Source: Serinus canaria (Eukaryota; Chordata; Aves; Passeriformes; Fringillidae). From it: DNA of 64,000 nucleotides. The stretch spans positions 1,359,001 to 1,423,000 of the forward strand of contig NC_066321.1 of the NCBI RefSeq assembly GCF_022539315.1. The letters are read 5' to 3'. The notes beneath the pieces are model-generated. The model was not told the DNA's origin. It saw only the letters and a program-made list of their open reading frames with translations, and ran no database searches. Below, in pieces: positions 63,101 to 63,595 of this stretch (positions are counted from its first letter, which is position 1; each line of letters starts with the position of its first letter). The translations under genes and the position numbers were made by a program.

Positions 63101-63595
63101 TTACATATGAAATTATTATGAATTAATTCATTAGTATTAATTAATAACTGTGGCATTGGATTCTTAGTACCATTCACTGCAGTGATCCTTATCTGTTGTA
63201 ATTGGGAATGCTGGAATTAGCACAGGGGCCAGGACAGCATCCAGAATCCTTCTGGATCCAGTGGGTCTGGAAAAGAATTCCCCTTTTTTGTTAGGGTTGT
63301 ATCAGCCCACAGGTGAGAGAATGGTGCTCATATTCTGCAGTCAGTGGTGTCCCAGCTTGGGCCAACCAACCTTCCCAATAAAACCTGAGGGTGTGTGAAT
63401 TGCTTGGCTTAGTAGGATGCAGAATTCCTTGCTTTAATTGGTGGAAGGCAAATCTCTTCCTAACCTAATGTTCTGTTCACTTCCATGTAGTCTGTGTATA
63501 AAGATGACTTAAACTGGCTGAAGGGACTTGGATGTTATGTCTGGGATACTCCACAAATCCTACAGGCTAAGAAATCCTATGACCTGCAGAGCCAG
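9076..63595 (+). CDS. NEB: Nebulin, 5' part of the gene (90 coding exons, gene continues beyond the window)
   Basis: Nebulin is the giant thin-filament protein of the skeletal-muscle sarcomere; it binds actin along its length and stabilises or specifies thin-filament length, with its N-terminus towards the pointed end. Seen here: start codon in an acidic first exon, a Lys-rich segment with [14 protein letters not shown], then about 35-residue modules with SDxxYK joints. From residue about 593 the modules form seven-module super-repeats with one WLRGIGW-type motif each. I join 90 exons, all phase 0 and divisible by three, giving about 4,865 codons: 592 before the super-repeats, S1-S17 (residues 593-4726) and a partial S18. 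No stop codon is reached; the C-terminal serine-rich and SH3 parts lie outside. Nebulette and NRAP are excluded by the number of modules and by the N-terminus. Exon joins rest on splice consensus and frame, not on transcripts. Confidence 0.95.
9565..9835 (+). mobile_element. CR1 LINE 3' end, sense
   Basis: AGGACAAGGG, CTTTAAACTGACAGAGGG, AGGAAGAAATCCTTCCCTG and GGTGCCCAGAGAAGTTGTGG blocks occur in CR1 order, ending with CATTCTGTGATTCCATGATTCTAT, shown here as the 8-bp terminal CR1 repeat. The left boundary is approximate. Confidence 0.85.
10840..11090. repeat. Minisatellite, about 23-bp unit
   Basis: About ten or eleven imperfect copies of a unit like GGAAGGTTTTGTAGAAAGTT plus TGT, with small indels. 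An open frame on the opposite strand is only the translated repeat. Located in NEB intron 1. Confidence 0.85.
11395..11515. promoter_or_regulatory. Isolated CpG-dense patch with a YY1-like site
   Basis: About 19 CpG dinucleotides in roughly 120 bp, in an otherwise AT-rich intron. It contains GCCGCCATTTT (a YY1 site, at about 11451), GCGGCCGC, and GGCGCC. This is what a core promoter or 5' UTR of a housekeeping-type gene looks like. It could be an internal promoter, or a 5' piece of a retrocopy. It abuts an antisense CR1 on the right. Confidence 0.45.
11520..11763 (-). mobile_element. CR1 LINE fragment, antisense
   Basis: Segments such as AACCTCCTCTGGCACAACC, TCCTGTCGGTTATTCCCTGG and CTGAGTCTCCTTTGGTCCAG follow the order of a reversed bird CR1 3' region. 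Ends where a sense CR1 coding fragment begins. Confidence 0.65.
11764..12490 (+). mobile_element. CR1 LINE ORF2 fragment, decayed
   Basis: The plus strand translates to [19 protein letters not shown] and later [13 protein letters not shown], which resemble the end of the CR1 endonuclease region. Further on, CAGGATGGTCAACCTCAC and GGGAAGGCTGTGGATCAAAT resemble the start of its reverse transcriptase. Stops, frame breaks and a CA/poly-A tract interrupt it. It is a dead fossil in intron 1. Confidence 0.65.
12071..12113. repeat. (CA)n followed by poly-A
   Basis: Six CA units run into about 31 A bases. It lies within the decayed CR1 coding fragment. Confidence 0.9.
13026..13070 (+). CDS. NEB: NEB exon 2
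   Basis: Fifteen codons, [15 protein letters not shown], continuing the acidic N-terminus. Acceptor is a T-rich tract plus CAAG; donor GAG|gtaaag. Residues 12-26. Confidence 0.85.
14050..14150 (+). pseudogene. Decayed copy 1 of the exon 3 start
   Basis: Acceptor TCTCCAG is intact and the frame reads [20 protein letters not shown], but there is no convincing donor and the frame reaches a stop in the next repeat. Use of this acceptor would truncate the protein unless a later donor is used. Confidence 0.6.
14212..14320 (+). pseudogene. Decayed copy 2 of the exon 3 start
   Basis: The acceptor G is changed to A (TCTCCAA), moving the only AG one base right. A possible donor AAG|GTAACA exists at 14320/14321, but the resulting 109-nt exon would shift the frame. 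Best read as a dead exon copy. Confidence 0.6.
14377..14589 (+). CDS. NEB: NEB exon 3
   Basis: 71 codons, residues 27-97. A Thr-rich stretch ([14 protein letters not shown]) is followed by basic [20 protein letters not shown], strongly conserved in nebulin, and NKMKDLFSE. Acceptor TCTCCAG, donor GAG|gtaggt. This is the unique N-terminal part ahead of the modules. Confidence 0.92.
14955..15062 (+). CDS. NEB: NEB exon 4
   Basis: 36 codons, residues 98-133: [17 protein letters not shown] to VQDQLSE, the first nebulin module. N-terminal modules of nebulin bind tropomodulin at the pointed end. Donor GAG|gtgggt. Confidence 0.93.
15201..15305 (+). CDS. NEB: NEB exon 5
   Basis: 35 codons, residues 134-168: [20 protein letters not shown] to [11 protein letters not shown]. 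One module; donor AAG|gtgagt. Confidence 0.93.
15607..15711 (+). CDS. NEB: NEB exon 6
   Basis: 35 codons, residues 169-203: [20 protein letters not shown] to AMFSK. One module; donor AAG|gtaaga. Confidence 0.93.
15809..15913 (+). CDS. NEB: NEB exon 7
   Basis: 35 codons, residues 204-238: [20 protein letters not shown] to QKTLSD. One module; the preceding intron is only 97 bp. Confidence 0.93.
16536..16640 (+). CDS. NEB: NEB exon 8
   Basis: 35 codons, residues 239-273: [20 protein letters not shown] to SRQLSD. One module; donor GAT|gtgagt. Confidence 0.92.
17666..17770 (+). CDS. NEB: NEB exon 9
   Basis: 35 codons, residues 274-308: [20 protein letters not shown] to NAENLSM. Ends in SM rather than SD. 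Follows a 1-kb AT-rich intron with nothing recognised. Confidence 0.92.
17948..18055 (+). CDS. NEB: NEB exon 10
   Basis: 36 codons, residues 309-344: [20 protein letters not shown] to ASENVSK. This module is highly conserved among vertebrate nebulins; donor AAG|gtgagg. Confidence 0.93.
18200..18385 (-). mobile_element. CR1 LINE 3' end, antisense
   Basis: CATAGAATAGATTCGTATCACAGG starts it here, then GGTTTGGGTGGGAAGGGAC, CCACCCCTGGCATGGGCA and CACAGCTTCTCTGGGCAA follow: a reversed CR1 3' end in the intron before exon 11. Confidence 0.85.
18450..18566 (+). CDS. NEB: NEB exon 11
   Basis: 39 codons, residues 345-383: [20 protein letters not shown] to GNILSD. Longer than the 35-residue norm. Acceptor TTTCAAG is ordinary. 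A CR1 copy sits about 65 bp upstream. Confidence 0.92.
19208..19309 (+). CDS. NEB: NEB exon 12
   Basis: 34 codons, residues 384-417: [20 protein letters not shown] to LKNFSD. One module; donor GAT|gtaggt. Confidence 0.93.
19392..19499 (+). CDS. NEB: NEB exon 13
   Basis: 36 codons, residues 418-453: [20 protein letters not shown] to VEAMKSD. One module; the preceding intron is only 82 bp. Confidence 0.93.
19594..19698 (+). CDS. NEB: NEB exon 14
   Basis: 35 codons, residues 454-488: [20 protein letters not shown] to LEQCKD. One module, ending in KD instead of SD, as in other vertebrate nebulins. Confidence 0.93.
20073..20171 (+). CDS. NEB: NEB exon 15
   Basis: 33 codons, residues 489-521: [20 protein letters not shown] to NSKQLSD. 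A short module. Confidence 0.93.
20401..20505 (+). CDS. NEB: NEB exon 16
   Basis: 35 codons, residues 522-556: [20 protein letters not shown] to NAYNISD. One module; donor GAT|gtgagt. Confidence 0.93.
21071..21178 (+). CDS. NEB: NEB exon 17
   Basis: 36 codons, residues 557-592: [20 protein letters not shown] to SRNIASD. It resembles the seventh module of a super-repeat, so it closes the first, irregular set of modules. Acceptor CCAAG. Confidence 0.93.
21666..21977 (+). CDS. NEB: NEB exon 18 (S1, modules 1-3)
   Basis: 104 codons, residues 593-696: opens [20 protein letters not shown], contains [16 protein letters not shown], ends MQLQSD. First exon of the first super-repeat; the 312-nt size recurs in every later super-repeat. 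Donor gtatgt. Confidence 0.95.
22454..22660 (+). CDS. NEB: NEB exon 19 (S1, modules 4-5)
   Basis: 69 codons, residues 697-765: [20 protein letters not shown] carries the tropomyosin-site motif as WLRGVGW; then [14 protein letters not shown]. Donor AAG|gtggga. Confidence 0.94.
23311..23415 (+). CDS. NEB: NEB exon 20 (S1, module 6)
   Basis: 35 codons: [20 protein letters not shown] to TMSD. The HVMPDTPEI block marks module 6 in each super-repeat. Confidence 0.94.
23536..23643 (+). CDS. NEB: NEB exon 21 (S1, module 7)
   Basis: 36 codons: [20 protein letters not shown] to SRDIASD. The KKGYDL and DAIPIKAAK blocks mark module 7; closes S1 at residue 836. Confidence 0.94.
23798..24109 (+). CDS. 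NEB: NEB exon 22 (S2, modules 1-3)
   Basis: 104 codons, from residue 837: [39 protein letters not shown], ending MMQLQSD. Donor gtaagt. Confidence 0.95.
24488..24694 (+). CDS. NEB: NEB exon 23 (S2, modules 4-5)
   Basis: 69 codons: [20 protein letters not shown]. The tropomyosin-site motif reads TMKGVGW, lacking the leading WL. Then [14 protein letters not shown]; donor GAG|gtaaga. Confidence 0.94.
24977..25081 (+). CDS. NEB: NEB exon 24 (S2, module 6)
   Basis: 35 codons: [20 protein letters not shown] to NAFNLSE. Has ITPDIPQI where most copies have MPDTPEI. Confidence 0.94.
25683..25790 (+). CDS. NEB: NEB exon 25 (S2, module 7)
   Basis: 36 codons: [20 protein letters not shown] to SRDIASD. 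Closes S2 at residue 1080. Confidence 0.94.
25813..25955 (-). mobile_element. CR1 LINE fragment, antisense
   Basis: ATTCCAGGGTGCTCCAAG, GCCACAGCTTCTCTGGGCA and CCTGTGCCAGGGCCTCAGCA follow reversed CR1 3' order. It fills most of the short intron between exons 25 and 26, starting about 20 bp after a splice donor and stopping about 33 bp before the next exon. Confidence 0.75.
25989..26300 (+). CDS. NEB: NEB exon 26 (S3, modules 1-3)
   Basis: 104 codons, from residue 1081: [39 protein letters not shown], ending NMNQIQSD. Acceptor TCTTCCAG lies just downstream of the CR1 insert. Confidence 0.95.
26492..26698 (+). CDS. NEB: NEB exon 27 (S3, modules 4-5)
   Basis: 69 codons: [20 protein letters not shown], motif WFRGIGW; then [15 protein letters not shown]. 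Donor AAA|gtgagt. Confidence 0.94.
27126..27230 (+). CDS. NEB: NEB exon 28 (S3, module 6)
   Basis: 35 codons: [20 protein letters not shown] to KTNYSQ. Donor CAG|gtagag is acceptable but not the common gtragt form. Confidence 0.93.
28035..28142 (+). CDS. NEB: NEB exon 29 (S3, module 7)
   Basis: 36 codons: [20 protein letters not shown] to SRDIASD. Has EAMSVKAAK in place of DAIPIKAAK. Closes S3 at residue 1324; donor gtaagc. Confidence 0.94.
28865..29010 (-). mobile_element. CR1 LINE 3' end, antisense
   Basis: AGAATCATAGAATCACAAAA, then TGGTTTGGGTTGGAAGGGAC: the classic reversed CR1 terminus. Ends near CTTGGACACTTCCAAGGG, about 85 bp before exon 30. Confidence 0.92.
29096..29407 (+). CDS. 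NEB: NEB exon 30 (S4, modules 1-3)
   Basis: 104 codons, from residue 1325: [39 protein letters not shown], and the first copy of the HRWTCLPDQ block; ends NELQSD. From here modules 1-3 take the GYRKQxGHH form kept downstream. Confidence 0.95.
29601..29804 (+). CDS. NEB: NEB exon 31 (S4, modules 4-5)
   Basis: 68 codons: [20 protein letters not shown] with motif [22 protein letters not shown], ending KNRSD. One codon shorter than the equivalent exon in S1-S3; 204 nt is kept in later super-repeats. Confidence 0.95.
30265..30369 (+). CDS. NEB: NEB exon 32 (S4, module 6)
   Basis: 35 codons: [20 protein letters not shown] to INTSD. Donor GAT|gtaagt. Confidence 0.94.
30713..30820 (+). CDS. NEB: NEB exon 33 (S4, module 7)
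   Basis: 36 codons: [20 protein letters not shown] to SRDIASE. Closes S4 at residue 1567. This is the last exon before the tandem-amplified block. Confidence 0.94.
31188..31499 (+). CDS. NEB: NEB exon 34 (S5, modules 1-3; amplified unit 1)
   Basis: 104 codons, from residue 1568. The start ([20 protein letters not shown]) differs from the other copies ([10 protein letters not shown]). It reads [10 protein letters not shown] and LGVV, like exon 54, where the inner copies have [10 protein letters not shown] and LGIV. Ends VYDLQSD. Confidence 0.94.
31810..32013 (+). CDS. NEB: NEB exon 35 (S5, modules 4-5; unit 1)
   Basis: 68 codons: [20 protein letters not shown], then [19 protein letters not shown] to KIMDQ. 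Protein identical in all five units. Confidence 0.95.
32358..32462 (+). CDS. NEB: NEB exon 36 (S5, module 6; unit 1)
   Basis: 35 codons: [20 protein letters not shown] to VNFSE. RSY replaces the usual RLY; donor GAG|gtgggt. Identical in all five units. Confidence 0.95.
32555..32662 (+). CDS. NEB: NEB exon 37 (S5, module 7; unit 1)
   Basis: 36 codons: [20 protein letters not shown] to SRDIASD. Preceded by a 92-bp intron. Followed by an exceptional 920-bp intron. Confidence 0.95.
32663..33582 (+). other. NEB: Intron 37, long form of the between-unit intron
   Basis: 920 bp, whereas the equivalent introns between later units are 162 bp. Only the first 25 or so bases (GTGAGTGCACAGCAGCCCT and a little more) match those; the rest, including the acceptor end, is unrelated. 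No gene or known repeat seen. Confidence 0.8.
33583..33894 (+). CDS. NEB: NEB exon 38 (S6, modules 1-3; unit 2)
   Basis: 104 codons, from residue 1811: [53 protein letters not shown]. The acceptor region (TTTTTTCCTGCAG) differs from that of units 3-5. Confidence 0.95.
34218..34421 (+). CDS. NEB: NEB exon 39 (S6, modules 4-5; unit 2)
   Basis: 68 codons with WLRGIGW. Differs from exon 35 only by a synonymous GCA for GCG (RAS). Confidence 0.95.
34767..34871 (+). CDS. NEB: NEB exon 40 (S6, module 6; unit 2)
   Basis: 35 codons, [20 protein letters not shown] to VNFSE, no difference seen from exon 36. Confidence 0.95.
34964..35071 (+). CDS. NEB: NEB exon 41 (S6, module 7; unit 2)
   Basis: 36 codons; has [10 protein letters not shown] where the other units have [10 protein letters not shown], the one residue change seen among the last three exons of the five units. 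The following intron is the 162-bp form. Confidence 0.95.
35234..35545 (+). CDS. NEB: NEB exon 42 (S7, modules 1-3; unit 3)
   Basis: 104 codons, from residue 2054, [10 protein letters not shown] form. Acceptor TTTTTTTGTCCATAG, shared with units 4-5 and exon 54 apart from small changes. Confidence 0.95.
36204..36407 (+). CDS. NEB: NEB exon 43 (S7, modules 4-5; unit 3)
   Basis: 68 codons with WLRGIGW and the GCG form of RAS. The intron before it is the longest of its class (658 bp). Confidence 0.95.
36758..36862 (+). CDS. NEB: NEB exon 44 (S7, module 6; unit 3)
   Basis: 35 codons, [10 protein letters not shown] to VNFSE, no difference seen from the other units. Confidence 0.95.
36955..37062 (+). 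CDS. NEB: NEB exon 45 (S7, module 7; unit 3)
   Basis: 36 codons; a GCA codon in KQAMEE separates units 3-5 from units 1-2, which have GCG, so units 3-5 appear closer to each other. Confidence 0.95.
37225..37536 (+). CDS. NEB: NEB exon 46 (S8, modules 1-3; unit 4)
   Basis: 104 codons, from residue 2297, [10 protein letters not shown] form, [19 protein letters not shown]. Confidence 0.95.
38020..38223 (+). CDS. NEB: NEB exon 47 (S8, modules 4-5; unit 4)
   Basis: 68 codons with WLRGIGW, GCA form. Donor CAA|gtgagg; units 1-3 have gtgaga. Confidence 0.95.
38570..38674 (+). CDS. NEB: NEB exon 48 (S8, module 6; unit 4)
   Basis: 35 codons, [10 protein letters not shown] to VNFSE. The short intron after it is 93 bp and carries a CGTGTCCGTGG variant instead of CATGCCTGG. 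Confidence 0.95.
38768..38875 (+). CDS. NEB: NEB exon 49 (S8, module 7; unit 4)
   Basis: 36 codons, [20 protein letters not shown] to SRDIASD; closes S8 at residue 2539. Confidence 0.95.
39038..39349 (+). CDS. NEB: NEB exon 50 (S9, modules 1-3; unit 5)
   Basis: 104 codons, from residue 2540. Nearly the same as exon 46; the intron after it matches intron 46 almost base for base, including the unit-4/5-specific part. Confidence 0.95.
39830..40033 (+). CDS. NEB: NEB exon 51 (S9, modules 4-5; unit 5)
   Basis: 68 codons with WLRGIGW, GCA form, donor CAA|gtgagg as in unit 4. Confidence 0.95.
40379..40483 (+). CDS. NEB: NEB exon 52 (S9, module 6; unit 5)
   Basis: 35 codons, [10 protein letters not shown] to VNFSE, no difference seen from the other units. 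Confidence 0.95.
40576..40683 (+). CDS. NEB: NEB exon 53 (S9, module 7; unit 5)
   Basis: 36 codons; synonymous changes (GCGGATGCC and TCCCGCGAC) mark this copy. Closes S9 at residue 2782. Confidence 0.95.
40846..41157 (+). CDS. NEB: NEB exon 54 (S10, modules 1-3; mosaic copy)
   Basis: 104 codons, from residue 2783. The first three quarters and the upstream 162-bp intron match the amplified unit, but it has [10 protein letters not shown] and LGVV like exon 34. After DADYRH it departs from the family: [20 protein letters not shown] then YELQSD. The amplification breakpoint or conversion edge therefore lies near 41080. Confidence 0.95.
41460..41663 (+). CDS. NEB: NEB exon 55 (S10, modules 4-5)
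   Basis: 68 codons: [39 protein letters not shown] to DTMNK. Clearly diverged from exons 35-51 and close to exons 59 and 63. Confidence 0.95.
41929..42033 (+). CDS. NEB: NEB exon 56 (S10, module 6)
   Basis: 35 codons: [20 protein letters not shown] to KKNYSL; ends SL rather than SD or SE. Donor CTG|gtgagt. Confidence 0.94.
42732..42839 (+). CDS. NEB: NEB exon 57 (S10, module 7)
   Basis: 36 codons: [20 protein letters not shown] to SRQIASD; closes S10 at residue 3025. Has RQIASD where RDIASD is usual. Confidence 0.94.
43390..43701 (+). CDS. NEB: NEB exon 58 (S11, modules 1-3; family 2 unit 1)
   Basis: 104 codons, from residue 3026: [54 protein letters not shown], ends YELQSD. High GC in its last third (GTGAGCGACGCCGACTACCG). 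Confidence 0.95.
44128..44331 (+). CDS. NEB: NEB exon 59 (S11, modules 4-5)
   Basis: 68 codons: [20 protein letters not shown], motif [26 protein letters not shown]. Donor AAG|gtgaat has A at +5, unlike gtgagt in its twin exon 63, so it is probably weaker. Confidence 0.94.
44649..44753 (+). CDS. NEB: NEB exon 60 (S11, module 6)
   Basis: 35 codons: [20 protein letters not shown] to VNYSE. No difference seen from exon 64. Confidence 0.95.
45210..45317 (+). CDS. NEB: NEB exon 61 (S11, module 7)
   Basis: 36 codons: [20 protein letters not shown] to SREIASE. No difference seen from exon 65. Closes S11 at residue 3268. Confidence 0.95.
46159..46470 (+). CDS. NEB: NEB exon 62 (S12, modules 1-3; family 2 unit 2)
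   Basis: 104 codons, from residue 3269; protein the same as exon 58, with a few silent changes (for example CCC for CCT before GTGGAC). Confidence 0.95.
46894..47097 (+). CDS. NEB: NEB exon 63 (S12, modules 4-5)
   Basis: 68 codons: as exon 59 but WLRGIGW instead of WLRGVGW. Donor AAG|gtgagt is standard. Confidence 0.95.
47480..47578 (-). mobile_element. CR1 LINE fragment, antisense
   Basis: GTCATAATATGGTTTGGGTT, AGAAGGGCCATTTAAG and CTCCTGCCATGGGAAGGGAC are a reversed CR1 3' end. The equivalent intron of unit 1 (44332-44648) lacks it, so it probably entered after the duplication. Confidence 0.8.
47665..47769 (+). CDS. NEB: NEB exon 64 (S12, module 6)
   Basis: 35 codons: [20 protein letters not shown] to VNYSE. 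The preceding TTCCTGTTTTCTTTTTTAG matches the acceptor of exon 60. Confidence 0.95.
48251..48358 (+). CDS. NEB: NEB exon 65 (S12, module 7)
   Basis: 36 codons, [20 protein letters not shown] to SREIASE; closes S12 at residue 3511. The 1.9-kb intron after it carries the solo LTR. Confidence 0.95.
48545..49808 (-). mobile_element. Endogenous retrovirus solo LTR
   Basis: 1,264 bp bounded by TGTCCTGGGTT and AAACCACGACA, which are near-perfect inverted termini of TG...CA type. It is flanked by the 5-bp direct repeat GTTAT (48540-48544 and 49809-49813), so both edges are exact. No gag, pol or env sequence is present, hence a solo LTR. On the minus strand there is a CCAAT box, a TTAAAA TATA-like box and a TTAATAAATG poly-A signal in the expected order, so it probably lies antisense to NEB. 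Contains a 15-A run, a CTT-rich stretch and a 16-G run. Family not determined; 5-bp duplications occur in class I and ERVL-type elements. Confidence 0.85.
49478..49493. repeat. Poly-G run (16 G) inside the LTR
   Basis: Uninterrupted G run. G-quadruplex formation is possible, and base-calling or length errors are likely here. Confidence 0.85.
50281..50592 (+). CDS. NEB: NEB exon 66 (S13, modules 1-3; family 2 unit 3)
   Basis: 104 codons, from residue 3512; as exons 58 and 62 but ending YDLQSD rather than YELQSD, with CTGCAGAGTGATgtgagc. The match to family 2 stops at about 50570, inside the exon. Confidence 0.95.
50611..50767. repeat. Minisatellite, 16-bp unit, about 10 copies
   Basis: Tandem TTCTGTAATACAGTAA-like units starting 18 bp after the splice donor of exon 66. 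Each unit holds the near-palindrome CTGTAATACAG. Absent after exons 58 and 62. Confidence 0.9.
51136..51339 (+). CDS. NEB: NEB exon 67 (S13, modules 4-5)
   Basis: 68 codons: [39 protein letters not shown] to EIMNK. AVYK opens it instead of N(V/C)YK. Confidence 0.95.
51946..52050 (+). CDS. NEB: NEB exon 68 (S13, module 6)
   Basis: 35 codons: [20 protein letters not shown] to NAANVSK. Donor AAA|gtaagg. Confidence 0.94.
52223..52330 (+). CDS. NEB: NEB exon 69 (S13, module 7)
   Basis: 36 codons: [20 protein letters not shown] to SRDIASE. Closes S13 at residue 3754; donor gtatgt. Confidence 0.94.
52454..52765 (+). CDS. NEB: NEB exon 70 (S14, modules 1-3)
   Basis: 104 codons, from residue 3755: [58 protein letters not shown], ending YDLQSD. 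By eye it differs from exon 74 at one base (AGG against AAG, Arg/Lys). Confidence 0.95.
53184..53340 (-). mobile_element. CR1 LINE 3' end, antisense
   Basis: CAGAATCCCAAAATGGCTTG, GGGTTGGAAAAGACCATC, CCCCCTGCCATGGGCAAGGG and GAACATCTCCAGGAACTGAG: a reversed CR1. It ends about 45 bp before exon 71. Confidence 0.88.
53385..53588 (+). CDS. NEB: NEB exon 71 (S14, modules 4-5)
   Basis: 68 codons: [40 protein letters not shown] to AMQLSD. Not similar in detail to exon 75. Donor gtaagc. Confidence 0.95.
53747..53851 (+). CDS. NEB: NEB exon 72 (S14, module 6)
   Basis: 35 codons: [20 protein letters not shown] to [16 protein letters not shown] replaces the usual H(I/V)MPDTPEI. Confidence 0.94.
54221..54328 (+). 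CDS. NEB: NEB exon 73 (S14, module 7)
   Basis: 36 codons: [20 protein letters not shown] to SRDIASE; closes S14 at residue 3997. Donor GAG|gtacag is less common. Confidence 0.93.
54438..54749 (+). CDS. NEB: NEB exon 74 (S15, modules 1-3; near-copy of exon 70)
   Basis: 104 codons, from residue 3998. By eye 311 of 312 bases match exon 70, and about 10 bases of the upstream acceptor (TGTATTTCCAG) also match, while the downstream introns and exons are unrelated in detail. Confidence 0.95.
55622..55825 (+). CDS. NEB: NEB exon 75 (S15, modules 4-5)
   Basis: 68 codons: [39 protein letters not shown] to EQISI. Ends SI rather than SD; donor gtacgt. Confidence 0.94.
56047..56151 (+). CDS. NEB: NEB exon 76 (S15, module 6)
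   Basis: 35 codons: [20 protein letters not shown] to AVNYSQ. Donor CAG|gtatgt. Confidence 0.94.
56618..56722 (+). CDS. NEB: NEB exon 77 (S15, module 7)
   Basis: 35 codons, one fewer than other module-7 exons: [20 protein letters not shown], lacking a residue in the KKGYDL block. Closes S15 at residue 4239. Confidence 0.94.
56804..57115 (+). CDS. NEB: NEB exon 78 (S16, modules 1-3)
   Basis: 104 codons, from residue 4240: [36 protein letters not shown], then the GC-rich [19 protein letters not shown] tail close to exons 58-66. The intron before it is only 81 bp. Confidence 0.95.
57413..57517 (+). CDS. NEB: NEB exon 79 (S16, module 4)
   Basis: 35 codons: [20 protein letters not shown] to GDLLSE. 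Only the first half of the usual 204-nt exon. Donor GAG|gtaacc. Confidence 0.93.
57771..57869 (+). CDS. NEB: NEB exon 80 (S16, module 5)
   Basis: 33 codons: [20 protein letters not shown] to TEILSD. Second half of the 204-nt unit (105+99). Donor gtaagt. Confidence 0.93.
58043..58144 (+). CDS. NEB: NEB exon 81 (S16, module 6)
   Basis: 34 codons: [20 protein letters not shown] to ARILNQ. Lacks the H(I/V)MPDT block (YTLTDTPQL instead). Donor CAG|gtgcgt. Confidence 0.92.
58326..58433 (+). CDS. NEB: NEB exon 82 (S16, module 7)
   Basis: 36 codons: [20 protein letters not shown] to SSDVQSE. Strongly diverged from the KKGYDL form. Closes S16 at residue 4481; donor gtaatg. Confidence 0.92.
58434..59272 (+). 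other. NEB: Intron 82
   Basis: 839 bp, AT-rich, no repeat or gene seen. Confidence 0.7.
59273..59584 (+). CDS. NEB: NEB exon 83 (S17, modules 1-3)
   Basis: 104 codons, from residue 4482: [36 protein letters not shown]. Its last 80 or so bases ([20 protein letters not shown]) are nearly the same as in exons 70 and 74, while the first two thirds differ. Confidence 0.95.
59708..59812 (+). CDS. NEB: NEB exon 84 (S17, module 4)
   Basis: 35 codons: [20 protein letters not shown] to QELINK. The tropomyosin-site motif is WLRGCGW. Confidence 0.93.
59897..60001 (+). CDS. NEB: NEB exon 85 (S17, module 5)
   Basis: 35 codons: [20 protein letters not shown] to VNQSD. The preceding intron is only 84 bp; donor gtatgt. 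Confidence 0.92.
60545..60649 (+). CDS. NEB: NEB exon 86 (S17, module 6)
   Basis: 35 codons: [20 protein letters not shown] to ALLHSE. Donor GAG|gtgaga. Confidence 0.92.
61488..61595 (+). CDS. NEB: NEB exon 87 (S17, module 7)
   Basis: 36 codons: [20 protein letters not shown] to ANQINSE; closes S17 at residue 4726. Donor GAG|gtcagg has C at +3, which is unusual. Confidence 0.9.
61685..61798 (+). CDS. NEB: NEB exon 88 (S18, module 1)
   Basis: 38 codons: [20 protein letters not shown] to FQKMRSA. First part of a 312-nt unit split 114+198 by an 842-bp intron. Donor GCG|gtaagg. Confidence 0.9.
61918..61976 (-). mobile_element. CR1 LINE 3' tail, antisense
   Basis: AATCACAGGATCATTAAGGC, TGGAAAAGACTTCCAAGATC, AAGTCCAACC: the reversed last 60 bases of a CR1. 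Confidence 0.8.
62641..62838 (+). CDS. NEB: NEB exon 89 (S18, modules 2-3)
   Basis: 66 codons: [40 protein letters not shown], ending QEILSD. Keeps the FHQWSC version of the conserved block. Confidence 0.93.
62855..62965 (-). mobile_element. CR1 LINE 3' fragment, antisense
   Basis: CATAGATTAGGCTGGCTTGG, AAGGGACCCATCAAGGTCAT, then GAGCCTGAGGGCATTGTCC: a reversed CR1 of a different 3' subtype from those at 28865 and 53184. It starts about 17 bp after exon 89. Confidence 0.8.
63491..63595 (+). CDS. NEB: NEB exon 90 (S18, module 4; last exon in the window)
   Basis: 35 codons, residues 4831-4865: [20 protein letters not shown] to DLQSQ. The tropomyosin-site motif reads WLKGLGC, with Cys for the last Trp. 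Donor CAG|gtaagt; the next exon is beyond the window. Confidence 0.92.

Larger units (their letters stand above)
60002..63490 (+). other. NEB: Introns 85-89
   Basis: Introns over 300 bp: 60002-60544, 60650-61487, 61799-62640 and 62839-63490. Two CR1 tails are listed separately. 63036-63147 is an AT-only-like stretch rich in TTAATATTAATTAA palindromes. No other gene seen. Confidence 0.7.

Noticed and set aside
9076..63595. Identification as nebulette, NRAP or a LIM-nebulin protein
   Set aside because: Those have one to a few tens of modules and lack this acidic N-terminus and eighteen super-repeat motifs.
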